This document shows, one piece after another, positions 1 through 6,552 of a stretch of DNA of 10,694 bases. Each line of letters opens with the position of its first letter. Within the stretch, counting starts at the first letter, position 1. Below the pieces are notes generated by a model. The model had not been told where the DNA came from, made no database searches, and worked only from the letters and a program-made list of their open reading frames with translations. A program made the position numbers and the translations under genes. The stretch is from contig CAIUSQ010000216.1 of assembly GCA_903901905.1 (NCBI GenBank), positions 1-10,694 of the forward strand. Direction: 5' to 3'. The stretch is from an uncultured Actinomycetes bacterium (GTDB lineage Bacteria; Actinomycetota; Actinomycetes; Nanopelagicales; Nanopelagicaceae).

Positions 1-438
1 AGGTGCCTCACCAATTCCTTGTTGCGCCGAAAGCGCTAAGACTTTATCAATAACAAGTCGAATTTGTGCTTCTGGATAAGCTTGTTCAAACAATGGAACC
101 ATCTGCTCAGCAATAATTGCAACTGCATATGGAACATTTTTAGTTTGAAAAGCCTGTGCAATTTCTGGATGTGTATCAATGTTTACTCGGGCCAGACTCC
201 ACTTTGCTTGGTACTCAACCTCTAGCTTTCCGAGAGTATTCATTACATCTTGGGACTCAACACTTCTGGGCGACCACATTAGAACAATCACAGGTCTGAC
301 CAAAGATAAGGGCAAAATATTGGAGTTTAGATTCTCAATAGTTACTTCAAGACCCGGCATTGGTACATCTGGATCAACCTTTGGCTTTGTCAAAGAACTC
401 AAATCAAAGGCCTGCCCGAAATTAGGTGGCAAACTCAT
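1..438 (-). CDS. Thioredoxin-fold protein, YbbN-like, CxxC lost (partial, N-terminal 146 aa)
   Basis: The minus-strand frame is open from an ATG at 436-438 to the window edge, so the C-terminus lies outside. The visible 146 residues look like a thioredoxin fold: a beta-strand IVLMW at about 51-55, then the active-site turn, then ARVNID at 83-88 and the cis-proline loop NVPYA at 101-105. At the active site, where thioredoxin has W-C-G-P-C, this protein has W55-S-P-R-S59, so both redox cysteines are serines, and the visible part has no cysteine. Actinobacterial YbbN/CnoX-like co-chaperones have a redox-inactive thioredoxin domain followed by TPR repeats. I infer the same here, but the TPR part would be off-window. 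Function would be holdase/co-chaperone activity in the cytosol. The start is supported by a TAGGAT hexamer 6 nt upstream. It is divergent from the AI-2E gene. A stand-alone thioredoxin-like protein remains possible. Confidence 0.75.
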   Translation of the reverse strand, partial: MSLPPNFGQAFDLSSLTKPKVDPDVPMPGLEVTIENLNSNILPLSLVRPVIVLMWSPRSVESQDVMNTLGKLEVEYQAKWSLARVNIDTHPEIAQAFQTKNVPYAVAIIAEQMVPLFEQAYPEAQIRLVIDKVLALSAQQGIGEAP

Positions 439-444
439 AGAACC

Positions 445-450
445 ATCCTA
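445..450 (-). promoter_or_regulatory. -10 element, leaderless promoter of the thioredoxin-fold gene
   Basis: On the minus strand TAGGAT is followed by a 6-nt spacer and then the ATG. This places the expected transcription start on the A of the start codon, so the mRNA would be leaderless. No clear -35 box is seen. Confidence 0.55.
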
Positions 451-512
451 TCGAGCGCGCTAATTACCCTGCAAACAGCAATCTTAATCACCAAACTAAC
501 GCTCCCACACTT

Positions 513-518
513 TAGAAT
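513..518 (+). promoter_or_regulatory. -10 element, leaderless promoter of the AI-2E family gene
   Basis: TAGAAT sits 6 nt before the ATG at 525 and there is no Shine-Dalgarno sequence between them. The start of transcription should coincide with the start codon. The rest of the 86-bp divergent gap (439-524) holds no ORF or recognisable operator. Confidence 0.55.
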
Positions 519-524
519 AAGTCC

Positions 525-1652
525 ATGGCAACTTCGAAGAGAATCAAAAAATCTGCTCCAGCGGTATCAAAACCAAAAAAGAAATTGAATGACTTTGGAG
601 TATCAGGGCTTCCAATTAATAAAACACAGCCTTTCTACTTTGGATTTGTTGCAACATTAGGAGTATTGACTGCAATCATTTTATTGCGGGCGTTAGAAAG
701 TGTTAGTCAAATATTTGTCTTAATTCTTGTATCACTATTCTTAGCTACAGGATTAAATCCAGCTGTAGAGGCTTTACGCAGACGAAATCTTTCACGTGGT
801 TCTGCAGTTGCAGTAATTTTCTCATCTGTCATCCTATTTGTTGTGTTTTTTGCCTTTGTAGTTGTTCCTCCAGTTGTGAGCCAAGGATCCAATCTCATTG
901 AAAATGCTCCACAGTTACTAGATGATTTAATGAAAAATGGAACTATAAATAGTTTGAATGATCAATTTGGATTAATTGACACATTGCAATCTAGATTAAA
1001 TTCTGTGACCTCTGATGGAACATTATTGGTCTCAACATTTGGTGGGGTAATTGGAGTTGGTCAGTCAATTCTTTCCGGATTCTTTACTGCACTGACTATC
1101 TTGGTACTTACGCTTTATTTCATAACCTCACTTCCACAAGCCGTATCCCTAGGACTTTCTCTAGTACCTGCATCTCGTCGGGAAAGAGTTGGAAAGTTAA
1201 CAGAAGCAGTTATTCAGCGAATTGGTTTGTTTGTAGGTAGTCAGATCTTAATTGCTGCAATGGCTGGGGTTTTTGTTGTTCTATTATCATCGATTTTAGG
1301 AATGCCATCTCCGATCGCAATTGGAATGATTGTTTTTGTTGTGGCTCTCATCCCATTAATCGGACACTTCATCGGTACTGGCGTTGTTACTTTGATTGCA
1401 CTAACGCAATCTCCTTTGATCGGTCTTGTCGCATTTGTGGCTTACGTGCTCTATGTTCAAATAGAGAACTATGTTGTGACTCCCCGAATAATGAAGCGAA
1501 CACTCTCTGTGCCTGGTGCGGTAACCATAATCTCGGCCTTGATTGGATCATCACTTTTGGGGTTAGTAGGTGGATTGCTCGCCGTTCCCGTTGCTGCATC
1601 AATAATTTTGATTTTGGATGAAGTTGTAATACCTCGAGCCAATAAAGCTTAA
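525..1652 (+). CDS. AI-2E / PerM-family membrane transporter
   Basis: This 375-aa integral membrane protein has the layout of the AI-2E transporter (PerM/YdiK/TqsA) family. A basic cytosolic N-terminus (residues 1-35, many Lys) is followed by two hydrophobic segments at about 38-55 and 60-77, then the conserved GLNPAVEALRRR-type loop at 76-87. A third segment at about 94-116 ends in VVPP. A long polar stretch follows at about 117-170, and then a C-terminal hydrophobic half with the family signature around IENYVVTPRIM at 313-323 and the Gly-rich segment near 338-360. Length is typical. The family exports small molecules or ions, and some members move autoinducer-2, but the substrate cannot be read from sequence. 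The gene is monocistronic. Its TAA stop at 1650-1652 overlaps the stop of the convergent hydrolase by 4 nt, leaving no room for a terminator. Confidence 0.88.
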   Translation: MATSKRIKKSAPAVSKPKKKLNDFGVSGLPINKTQPFYFGFVATLGVLTAIILLRALESVSQIFVLILVSLFLATGLNPAVEALRRRNLSRGSAVAVIFSSVILFVVFFAFVVVPPVVSQGSNLIENAPQLLDDLMKNGTINSLNDQFGLIDTLQSRLNSVTSDGTLLVSTFGGVIGVGQSILSGFFTALTILVLTLYFITSLPQAVSLGLSLVPASRRERVGKLTEAVIQRIGLFVGSQILIAAMAGVFVVLLSSILGMPSPIAIGMIVFVVALIPLIGHFIGTGVVTLIALTQSPLIGLVAFVAYVLYVQIENYVVTPRIMKRTLSVPGAVTIISALIGSSLLGLVGGLLAVPVAASIILILDEVVIPRANKA

Positions 1653-2359
1653 AATTCAAGAGGAAGTTTTACAACTTCACCAGTCACAATTGATGTGATT
1701 TCAGATAAAACTCTGTGCACCGAAGGCTCCCCCAGCCAAAGGTGTTTTGCATCATCGACTGCAATTATCTTTATTGAAGGAACTATAGAAAACCTACGGT
1801 GTGCCTCATCGGGCTTTAGATAATCATCTAACTCAGGGACAAGTGCAATCACTGGTCTTTGATCGATTTTCCAATATTTAAGTTGCTCATCGGTAGTTGT
1901 TCTAAGTGGTGGGCTAAGCAGGACCAAGCCTTTGTGACGTGGATCTTTTGCATGTTGAAGGGCTAGGTCTGTACCAAAAGACCAACCTACAACCCATAGG
2001 TTTTCTAACTCTAAAACATCAAAACAGTAGCTCAACATTGCTTCTATGTCGTAATGTTCGGCGATTCCATTATCGAATTCACCAGTACTTGCTCCGGCAT
2101 CACTTGAAGTTCCCCGTGTATTGAATCTAACCACAGTTAGACCGGCCATTGCAGGCAAACGATTTGCAGCTTTTTTGTAGATGTGACTGTCCATCATTCC
2201 ACCTGCTGTCGGAAGTGGGTGTAAACATAAAATTGCGCCTTTGGACTTTTGTAATGGAGCTGCAACTTCTCCGACTAAAACAACACCGTCGTTGGTGGTT
2301 ACGTGAAATGGGGTTCTAACCGATGGATAGATGGAGCCGGGACCAACTCTCATTTTCAT
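1649..2359 (-). CDS. Alpha/beta hydrolase (serine hydrolase)
   Basis: This is a 236-aa cytosolic alpha/beta hydrolase. The nucleophile elbow G125-W-S127-F-G129 fits GxSxG. Upstream, HPLPTAGG at 47-54 follows a hydrophobic strand and would form the oxyanion region. The likely acid is D178 or D179 in VPELDD, and the catalytic His is H206 in DAKHLW. The small size, with no obvious lid insertion, resembles the dienelactone-hydrolase-like or short-chain esterase group. The substrate cannot be named. An alternative ATG lies two codons downstream; the first is chosen because TAGAAT lies 7 nt before it. It is divergent from the aldehyde dehydrogenase with a 38-bp gap and convergent with the AI-2E gene. 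Whether it acts with the dehydrogenase on a shared substrate is speculation. Confidence 0.85.
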   Translation of the reverse strand: MKMRVGPGSIYPSVRTPFHVTTNDGVVLVGEVAAPLQKSKGAILCLHPLPTAGGMMDSHIYKKAANRLPAMAGLTVVRFNTRGTSSDAGASTGEFDNGIAEHYDIEAMLSYCFDVLELENLWVVGWSFGTDLALQHAKDPRHKGLVLLSPPLRTTTDEQLKYWKIDQRPVIALVPELDDYLKPDEAHRRFSIVPSIKIIAVDDAKHLWLGEPSVHRVLSEITSIVTGEVVKLPLEF

Positions 2360-2366
2360 GCTTCAG

Positions 2367-2372
2367 ATTCTA
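2367..2372 (-). promoter_or_regulatory. -10 element, leaderless promoter of the alpha/beta hydrolase gene
   Basis: On the minus strand TAGAAT is followed by a 7-nt spacer and the ATG at 2357-2359. There is no Shine-Dalgarno sequence. It lies within the space needed by the opposing promoter of the dehydrogenase. Confidence 0.55.
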
Positions 2373-2384
2373 TCTCTAGGAGGC

Positions 2385-2390
2385 TAGGCT
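2385..2390 (+). promoter_or_regulatory. -10 element, leaderless promoter of the aldehyde dehydrogenase gene
   Basis: TAGGCT stands 7 nt before the ATG at 2398. A partial -35 match, TTCAGA at 2362-2367 (4 of 6 to TTGACA), lies 17 nt upstream. AGGAGG at 2378-2383 is 14 nt from the ATG, too far to be the ribosome site, and would be upstream of the transcript. Confidence 0.55.
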
Positions 2391-2397
2391 TATATAC

Positions 2398-3867
2398 ATG
2401 GCCAAATCATTTAAATCTTACAATCCTGTTAACAATAAAGTTTTAGGGACATACCCAATTCAGTTAGACAAAGAAATTGATCAAGTAGTAGCCAGAGCGC
2501 GAGTTGTATCTTCTAAATGGGTCAACCTTGGTTTTAACGGCCGTAAAAAAACTTTACTTGCCTGGAGTAATTACATTATAAAAAACATCGAAGAGATTGC
2601 ATCAGTTGTTTCTCTAGAAACAGGCAAGCCCCTCAGTGATGCAAGGCTAGAAGTGAGCATTGCTGTCAGCCATATTGGTTGGGCCGCGCGTCATGCAGAA
2701 GATGTTATGCGCACTTCTCATCGAGCACCTGGTGCTTTGATGGCAAACATGGCCGCCACTGTTGAACGCTCGCCTGTTGGTGTGGTGGGAGTAATTGGGC
2801 CATGGAACTATCCAATATTTACTCCGGTAGGTTCAATTGCATATGCATTGGCTGCAGGTAATACCGTTGTGTTCAAACCAAGTGAGTACACCCCTGGAGT
2901 TGGTGTTTGGTTAGAAGAAAGCTTTAGTTCTGTGGCCCCATTTGCAGACATCTTTACGACAATCACTGGCTTAGGTCAAACAGGTGCAGCGTTATGTAAT
3001 AGCGCGATCGACAAGCTTTCTTTCACTGGATCTACAAGAACTGCAAAATTAGTAGCTGCAGCTTGTGCTACAAATATGATTCCGGTGGTTTTAGAGTGCG
3101 GTGGAAAAGATCCTGTGATTGTGGCCTCTGATGCAAACATAGATCGAGCAGTTGATGCAACGATTTGGTCGGCAATGGCAAACGCCGGACAATCCTGCAT
3201 TGGCGCTGAGAGAGTTTATGTTGATAAAAAAGTTGCTTCAGTATTTATCTCGAAAGCTGTTGAACTGGCAAAGAGTATAAATGCGGGCGCTCCTGGTGAA
3301 GGAAACTACGGACCTGTGACCATGCCATCTCAATTAAATATCATCACATCACACTTAAAGGCTGCCATTAAAGATGGTGGAAAGTTTGCCTATGGCAGTG
3401 CAAAGTCAGTTCAAGCACCTTTTGTTCAACCAGTAATTTTGGTTGATGTCCCCGAAAACTCTACGGCGATTCGGGAAGAAACCTTTGGTCCAATAATTAT
3501 CATCAACACAGTCGAAAATATGCAACAGGCGATTGATCTTTCAAACTCTTCAAGATATGGATTAGGGGCAAATGTTTGGTCAAAGCGCCAAGGCAAGAAA
3601 ATCGCCTCACAACTTCATTGCGGAATGGTTGCAATAAACTCAACATTCTCATTTGCTGCAATAGCCGCAGTGCCATTTGGTGGAGTAAAAGACAGTGGCT
3701 ATGGCAGAGTTCATGGTCCTGAAGGCTTACTGGAGTACACATATGCGCGCACAGTGGTTCGAACTCGATTTAATCTTCCTATCAACTTTTTGAGTTTTAA
3801 GCGTCGCGCAAAAGATGATCGCCTTGTTATTAAAGCAAGCAAATTGCTTAAAGGAAGATTGGGCTAA
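2398..3867 (+). CDS. NAD(P)-dependent aldehyde dehydrogenase family protein (succinate-semialdehyde DH-like)
   Basis: This 489-aa, full-length member of the ALDH superfamily oxidises an aldehyde to the acid with NAD(P)+. Family landmarks are all present: GPWNYP at 134-139 with oxyanion Asn137, cofactor Lys160 in KPSEYTPG, the Gly-rich FTGSTRT at 209-215, general base Glu233 in LECGGKDP, catalytic Cys267 in NAGQSC, and Glu361 in EETFGP. The C-terminal PFGGVKDSGYGR motif is followed by a basic tail. The overall character resembles actinobacterial succinate-semialdehyde dehydrogenase (GabD2-like) and related broad-range enzymes, so the exact substrate is uncertain. It is a single gene with its own promoter, ending convergent with the zinc-motif gene 28 bp away. 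Confidence 0.88.
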   Translation: MAKSFKSYNPVNNKVLGTYPIQLDKEIDQVVARARVVSSKWVNLGFNGRKKTLLAWSNYIIKNIEEIASVVSLETGKPLSDARLEVSIAVSHIGWAARHAEDVMRTSHRAPGALMANMAATVERSPVGVVGVIGPWNYPIFTPVGSIAYALAAGNTVVFKPSEYTPGVGVWLEESFSSVAPFADIFTTITGLGQTGAALCNSAIDKLSFTGSTRTAKLVAAACATNMIPVVLECGGKDPVIVASDANIDRAVDATIWSAMANAGQSCIGAERVYVDKKVASVFISKAVELAKSINAGAPGEGNYGPVTMPSQLNIITSHLKAAIKDGGKFAYGSAKSVQAPFVQPVILVDVPENSTAIREETFGPIIIINTVENMQQAIDLSNSSRYGLGANVWSKRQGKKIASQLHCGMVAINSTFSFAAIAAVPFGGVKDSGYGRVHGPEGLLEYTYARTVVRTRFNLPINFLSFKRRAKDDRLVIKASKLLKGRLG

Positions 3868-3870
3868 CTA

Positions 3871-3897
3871 AAATCAAATCTGAAAATATTTTGATTT
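3871..3897. terminator. Possible bidirectional terminator hairpin
   Basis: AAATCAAA at 3871-3878 and TTTGATTT at 3890-3897 form a perfect 8-bp inverted repeat with an 11-nt loop, between two convergent genes. T runs lie inside and just beyond it on either strand. The stem is AT-only and would be weak. It is listed for its position and symmetry, not for predicted stability. Confidence 0.4.
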
Positions 3898-4213
3898 AAA
3901 ACTTCGGAGCATTTCTTGTTCGTTCAGTATTTGGACGGCGATTGTCTTTCTTACTCCAACAAATGTTGTGCCAATGCCGACGTCCATCTTCATCATATTC
4001 AAGCCAGGCAACAATATGTGGTGTTGCTAGTGGAATCAGCTGATCACAACCTGGGCATCGATATGGCTTTGTGGAACCAGAACCGGTTAATCGACGAACA
4101 ATGTATGTTCCATCTTTGTGATCTTCTGTACTCTCACCCGTAGAGGCGATGTTAATTTCCCGTGGTTCCACAGGCTTTTCTCGCTTTTTTGGATAGTTTC
4201 TACGGGGGCTCAC
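3896..4213 (-). CDS. Small CPGC / HWHxxCW zinc-motif protein of Actinobacteria
   Basis: This 105-aa soluble protein has basic, polar ends and a compact centre. C53-P-G-C56, H66, and the H80-W-H82-x-x-C85-W cluster make a convincing zinc-ribbon or treble-clef-like metal site, similar in spirit to HNH-type folds. From memory, Streptomyces and other Actinobacteria carry homologues starting MSPRRN and ending in an RNAP-type tail. Both ends are matched here, which supports the GTG start at 4211-4213. Those homologues are often labelled ATP/GTP-binding proteins. I see no P-loop here; the corresponding stretch is TGSGSTKP at 43-50. No function is established that I know of; nucleic-acid binding is a guess from the basic ends and zinc motif. 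It is divergent from the ABC operon with a 30-bp gap. Confidence 0.82.
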   Translation of the reverse strand: MSPRRNYPKKREKPVEPREINIASTGESTEDHKDGTYIVRRLTGSGSTKPYRCPGCDQLIPLATPHIVAWLEYDEDGRRHWHNICWSKKDNRRPNTERTRNAPKF

Positions 4214-4227
4214 AGGGGTATTTTCGC

Positions 4228-4233
4228 ATAGTA
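4228..4233 (-). promoter_or_regulatory. Tentative -10 element of the zinc-motif gene
   Basis: On the minus strand TACTAT would start transcription near 4221, giving a leader of about 8 nt before the GTG. An alternative is GAAAAT, 6 nt before the GTG, which keeps only the conserved A and final T. This is the only visible unit head without a clear TANNNT 6-7 nt upstream. Confidence 0.3.
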
Positions 4234-4237
4234 AAGT
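4232..4237 (+). promoter_or_regulatory. -10 element, leaderless promoter of the ABC exporter operon
   Basis: TAAAGT precedes the ATG at 4244 by 6 nt, with no ribosome site. It is the one hexamer of the seven that departs from TAG at its first three bases. It overlaps the tentative opposing -10 by 2 bp. Confidence 0.5.
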
Positions 4238-4243
4238 AGCGGT

Positions 4244-5095
4244 ATGAGCCTCATCGAAGTTAAAGGCCTTAAAAAAAACTATGGTGATCTACAGGCGGTT
4301 CGTGGGCTAGATCTTCAGATTGAACAGGGTGAAATCTTCTCCCTTCTTGGACCAAATGGGGCAGGTAAAACAACAACAGTAGAAATTCTCGAAGGTTTCC
4401 GTACTCGTGACTCGGGAACTGTGAGTGTATTAGGTGTTGATCCCCAAATTAAAGGTCATGAATCCCGCATATGGCGAAATCGTATTGGGATAGTTCTACA
4501 AAACTCTGCAGATGCTGGTGATTTGAGTGTTGGTGAAACGGTTCAACACTTCAGTAACTACTACTCAGATCCATTAGATGTTCAGGAAGTTATAAACAGT
4601 GTTGGTCTAGATGAAAAACAAGGTTCACTTATTCGAACGTTATCTGGTGGTCAACGTCGCCGATTAGATGTTGCACTTGGCATCATTGGAAACCCAGAGC
4701 TTCTTTTCTTAGATGAGCCCACAACAGGTTTTGATCCACAAGCTCGCCGTGCATTTTGGTCACTGATTCAACAGCTTCGAAATGATGGAACTACAATTCT
4801 TTTAACAACGCATTATTTAGATGAGGCACAGGCACTCGCAGATCGTGTTGCTGTTATAAACTATGGCCAGATTGTTGAGATCTCTACACCTACAGAGTTA
4901 GGTGGGCGAGCAACTGCACAGGCAACAGTTTCATGGCGTGATGGAGCTCAGGTAAAGCTCGAGAAAACGGATAACCCAACAGAATTGGTTTCAAAACTTT
5001 TCACACAATTTGGGGGCGAAGTCCCTGAATTGATCGTTACTAGACCGTCGCTAGAAGATATATATCTTGAAATGATTGGTAATCCAAATGAATAA
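4244..5095 (+). CDS. ABC transporter ATP-binding protein (DrrA/ABC-2 exporter type)
   Basis: This 283-aa nucleotide-binding subunit powers the permease encoded next to it, at the inner face of the membrane. All ATPase motifs are intact: Walker A GPNGAGKTT at 36-44, Q-loop Gln86, signature LSGGQ at 133-137, Walker B LLFLDEP at 153-159 with catalytic Glu158, and the H-loop His190 in TTHYLDEA. About 80 residues follow the core, as in DrrA/NatA-like exporter ATPases, ending in a SLEDIYLEM motif common to that group. It heads a three-gene operon and overlaps the permease start by 8 nt. The substrate is unknown; DrrA-like proteins range from drug and lipid exporters to Na+ pumps. Confidence 0.92.
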   Translation: MSLIEVKGLKKNYGDLQAVRGLDLQIEQGEIFSLLGPNGAGKTTTVEILEGFRTRDSGTVSVLGVDPQIKGHESRIWRNRIGIVLQNSADAGDLSVGETVQHFSNYYSDPLDVQEVINSVGLDEKQGSLIRTLSGGQRRRLDVALGIIGNPELLFLDEPTTGFDPQARRAFWSLIQQLRNDGTTILLTTHYLDEAQALADRVAVINYGQIVEISTPTELGGRATAQATVSWRDGAQVKLEKTDNPTELVSKLFTQFGGEVPELIVTRPSLEDIYLEMIGNPNE

Positions 5096-5882
5096 GGTTC
5101 CTAGCGCTCTTAAAATTGGCCTGCGTCGTGGAAGTTTAGAGATCAAACAGTTTTCACGTCAAAGAGAGTCTGTAGTCTTTACTTTGTTTTTTCCAGTTAT
5201 TTTATTGGTGATTTTTGGCTCGGTATTTCAAAATACAATTGCCCCAGGAGTCACATTTTCTCAATACTTCGTAGCGGGAATGATTGCCTCAGGACTAGTC
5301 AATACCGGTTTTCAGGCATTAGCTATCACAATCCCTATGGAGCGAGATGTCGGTGCTCTTAAGCGCCTTAGAGGCACTCCGATGCCTGCATCTAGTTACT
5401 TCATTGGAAAGGCAATTCTAATTTTTGCAAGTATGGCTGTGCAGATAATTATGCTTCTAGGCTTTGGTGTTATATTTTTTGGGTTAGAGATGCCTACTGA
5501 AATTAGTAAATGGATGACTTTTACTTGGTTAGTAATCTTGGGCAGTGCTTGTTCGACGGCACTAGGGATCGCCTTTTCAATAGTTCCAAAGTCTGGCAGG
5601 GGTGCCTCAGCGGTTGTATCGCCAATCGTTATCATCCTTCAATTTTTTAGCGGTGTTTTCTTTGTCTTTACCCAGCTGCCAACATGGATGCAACAAGTTG
5701 CGGCAATTTTTCCTCTGAAATGGTTGACCCAAGGTATGAGATCTGTTTTTCTACCAGATTCATTTGCAGCAGAAGAAGTTGCTAAGTCATGGGAGATAGG
5801 AAAAACTCTTGTAATATTGATGATCTGGTTAGCTATTGGAATCTTTTTCTCCGTCAGAAAGTTCAAGTGGGATCGTGATTAA
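5088..5882 (+). CDS. ABC-2 type transporter permease
   Basis: This 264-aa membrane subunit partners the upstream ATPase. It has about six hydrophobic segments (roughly 29-48, 60-82, 107-133, 144-165, 176-196, 238-256). The hallmark ABC-2 coupling motif lies between segments 2 and 3 as MERDVGALKRLRGTP at 84-98. The start is taken at the ATG at 5088-5090, inside ATGAATAA, which carries the ATPase stop. An in-frame TTG at 5076 would add four residues but has no better ribosome site. No Shine-Dalgarno sequence is visible, so translation is probably coupled to the ATPase. The permease and ATPase together are expected to export something; the secreted protein encoded next may be cargo, partner or unrelated. 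Confidence 0.9.
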   Translation: MNKVPSALKIGLRRGSLEIKQFSRQRESVVFTLFFPVILLVIFGSVFQNTIAPGVTFSQYFVAGMIASGLVNTGFQALAITIPMERDVGALKRLRGTPMPASSYFIGKAILIFASMAVQIIMLLGFGVIFFGLEMPTEISKWMTFTWLVILGSACSTALGIAFSIVPKSGRGASAVVSPIVIILQFFSGVFFVFTQLPTWMQQVAAIFPLKWLTQGMRSVFLPDSFAAEEVAKSWEIGKTLVILMIWLAIGIFFSVRKFKWDRD

Positions 5883-6552
5883 GCGCTTACTTCTAGCGGT
5901 TCTAGTTCTTTCACTAATAACCCCTGCAGCTGTGTTGCCATCTCATTCAGCAACTAATTCACCTGCACCAACAAAAAAACCAACAGCAAAACCGACAGTT
6001 ACGAAGAAACCAACAGCAAAACCGAAAGTGACAAAGAAGCCGGCTACTAAACCAAAGGTTAAGAAAAAACCAAAGCCAAAGGCGACTTCAAAAGTTGCTC
6101 CCCTACCAACTCCCGTTTGGCCCCCAAAAGGCTTTAAAGTAAGTAGCAATGGCAGCACCTTTGCAAAGATTCCTACAGTAGATGCACTTAAGGGGCTTTC
6201 TAATATTGATAAAGTCTTAGAGAAGTCACTTGCTGTCCAAGAAGACGGAGTAAGAGTCTGCGAAAAGTATGCGTGTGGTGCAATACAAGTAGCATCAACT
6301 GTTGGTTGTACTTACTGGATCGTTACTGCTGATGTTAGAAACCAAATATCAGAAACAGACAGGACGCTTAAGGTTTTAGGCCAGCTTCGCACTACCTACA
6401 CAAAAACAGGACCAAGGCAGTTTGCAACAATTCTTTTAGTCAGTAAAGAGCTTTTAGATCCGCTTCACTCCATAGGAAACTTCAAAGCAGATTGCCGAAG
6501 TGATATTCCCGTTGAAACCGTTCCTACTACAACGTATACAAGCAACTCTTAG
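5875..6552 (+). CDS. Secreted Lys-Pro-Thr repeat protein with four cysteines, function unknown
   Basis: I do not recognise this 225-aa protein. The GTG at 5875 overlaps the permease stop by 8 nt (GTGATTAA), follows a weak purine-rich AAGTGGG, and opens directly into a signal peptide: MIKR, a hydrophobic core at about 5-21, and a plausible cleavage after SHSA near residue 26. Residues 34-73 are a decapeptide repeat of the type KKP-TAKP-xVT, strongly basic and disordered. A Pro-rich hinge at about 75-85 leads to a folded region at about 88-225 with Cys129, Cys134, Cys145 and Cys207, possibly two disulfides outside the membrane. There is no lipobox. A basic Pro-rich linker of this kind may span or bind anionic cell wall, which is inference. 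As third gene of the ABC operon it may work with, or be moved by, the exporter. Confidence 0.8.
   Translation: MIKRLLLAVLVLSLITPAAVLPSHSATNSPAPTKKPTAKPTVTKKPTAKPKVTKKPATKPKVKKKPKPKATSKVAPLPTPVWPPKGFKVSSNGSTFAKIPTVDALKGLSNIDKVLEKSLAVQEDGVRVCEKYACGAIQVASTVGCTYWIVTADVRNQISETDRTLKVLGQLRTTYTKTGPRQFATILLVSKELLDPLHSIGNFKADCRSDIPVETVPTTTYTSNS
5974..6093 (+). repeat. 30-bp coding repeat, four units (decapeptide KKP-type)
   Basis: Four consecutive 30-bp units (5974-6003, 6004-6033, 6034-6063, 6064-6093) encode ten residues each. Units 1 and 2 differ at one residue, unit 3 has diverged, and unit 4 keeps only KKP at its start and scattered Lys. The first two are close at DNA level as well, suggesting recent duplication. 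Confidence 0.75.

Noticed and set aside
179..463. 94-codon plus-strand open frame
   Set aside because: It is antisense to the thioredoxin-fold gene, whose minus-strand product shows clear fold motifs; the plus-strand product shows none.
2378..2383. AGGAGG as ribosome site of the aldehyde dehydrogenase
   Set aside because: It ends 14 nt before the ATG, outside the usual 5-9 nt, and lies upstream of the -10 box TAGGCT, so it should not be in the transcript.
5836..5874. Upstream TTG start for the secreted protein
   Set aside because: It would add 13 polar residues before the signal peptide and overlap the permease by 47 nt; the GTG at 5875 opens directly into the signal peptide with the same 8-nt overlap as the previous junction.
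4244..5882. Naming the ATPase and permease drrAB or a drug-resistance pump
   Set aside because: Similarity is at the level of the broad ABC-2 exporter group; nothing in the sequence or neighbours identifies a drug substrate.
5943..6158. Minus-strand frame giving a Phe/Gly/Val-rich repeat that looks like membrane segments
   Set aside because: It is the reverse reading of the Lys-Pro-Thr repeat of the secreted protein; codons for Lys, Pro and Thr read backwards give Phe, Gly and Val.
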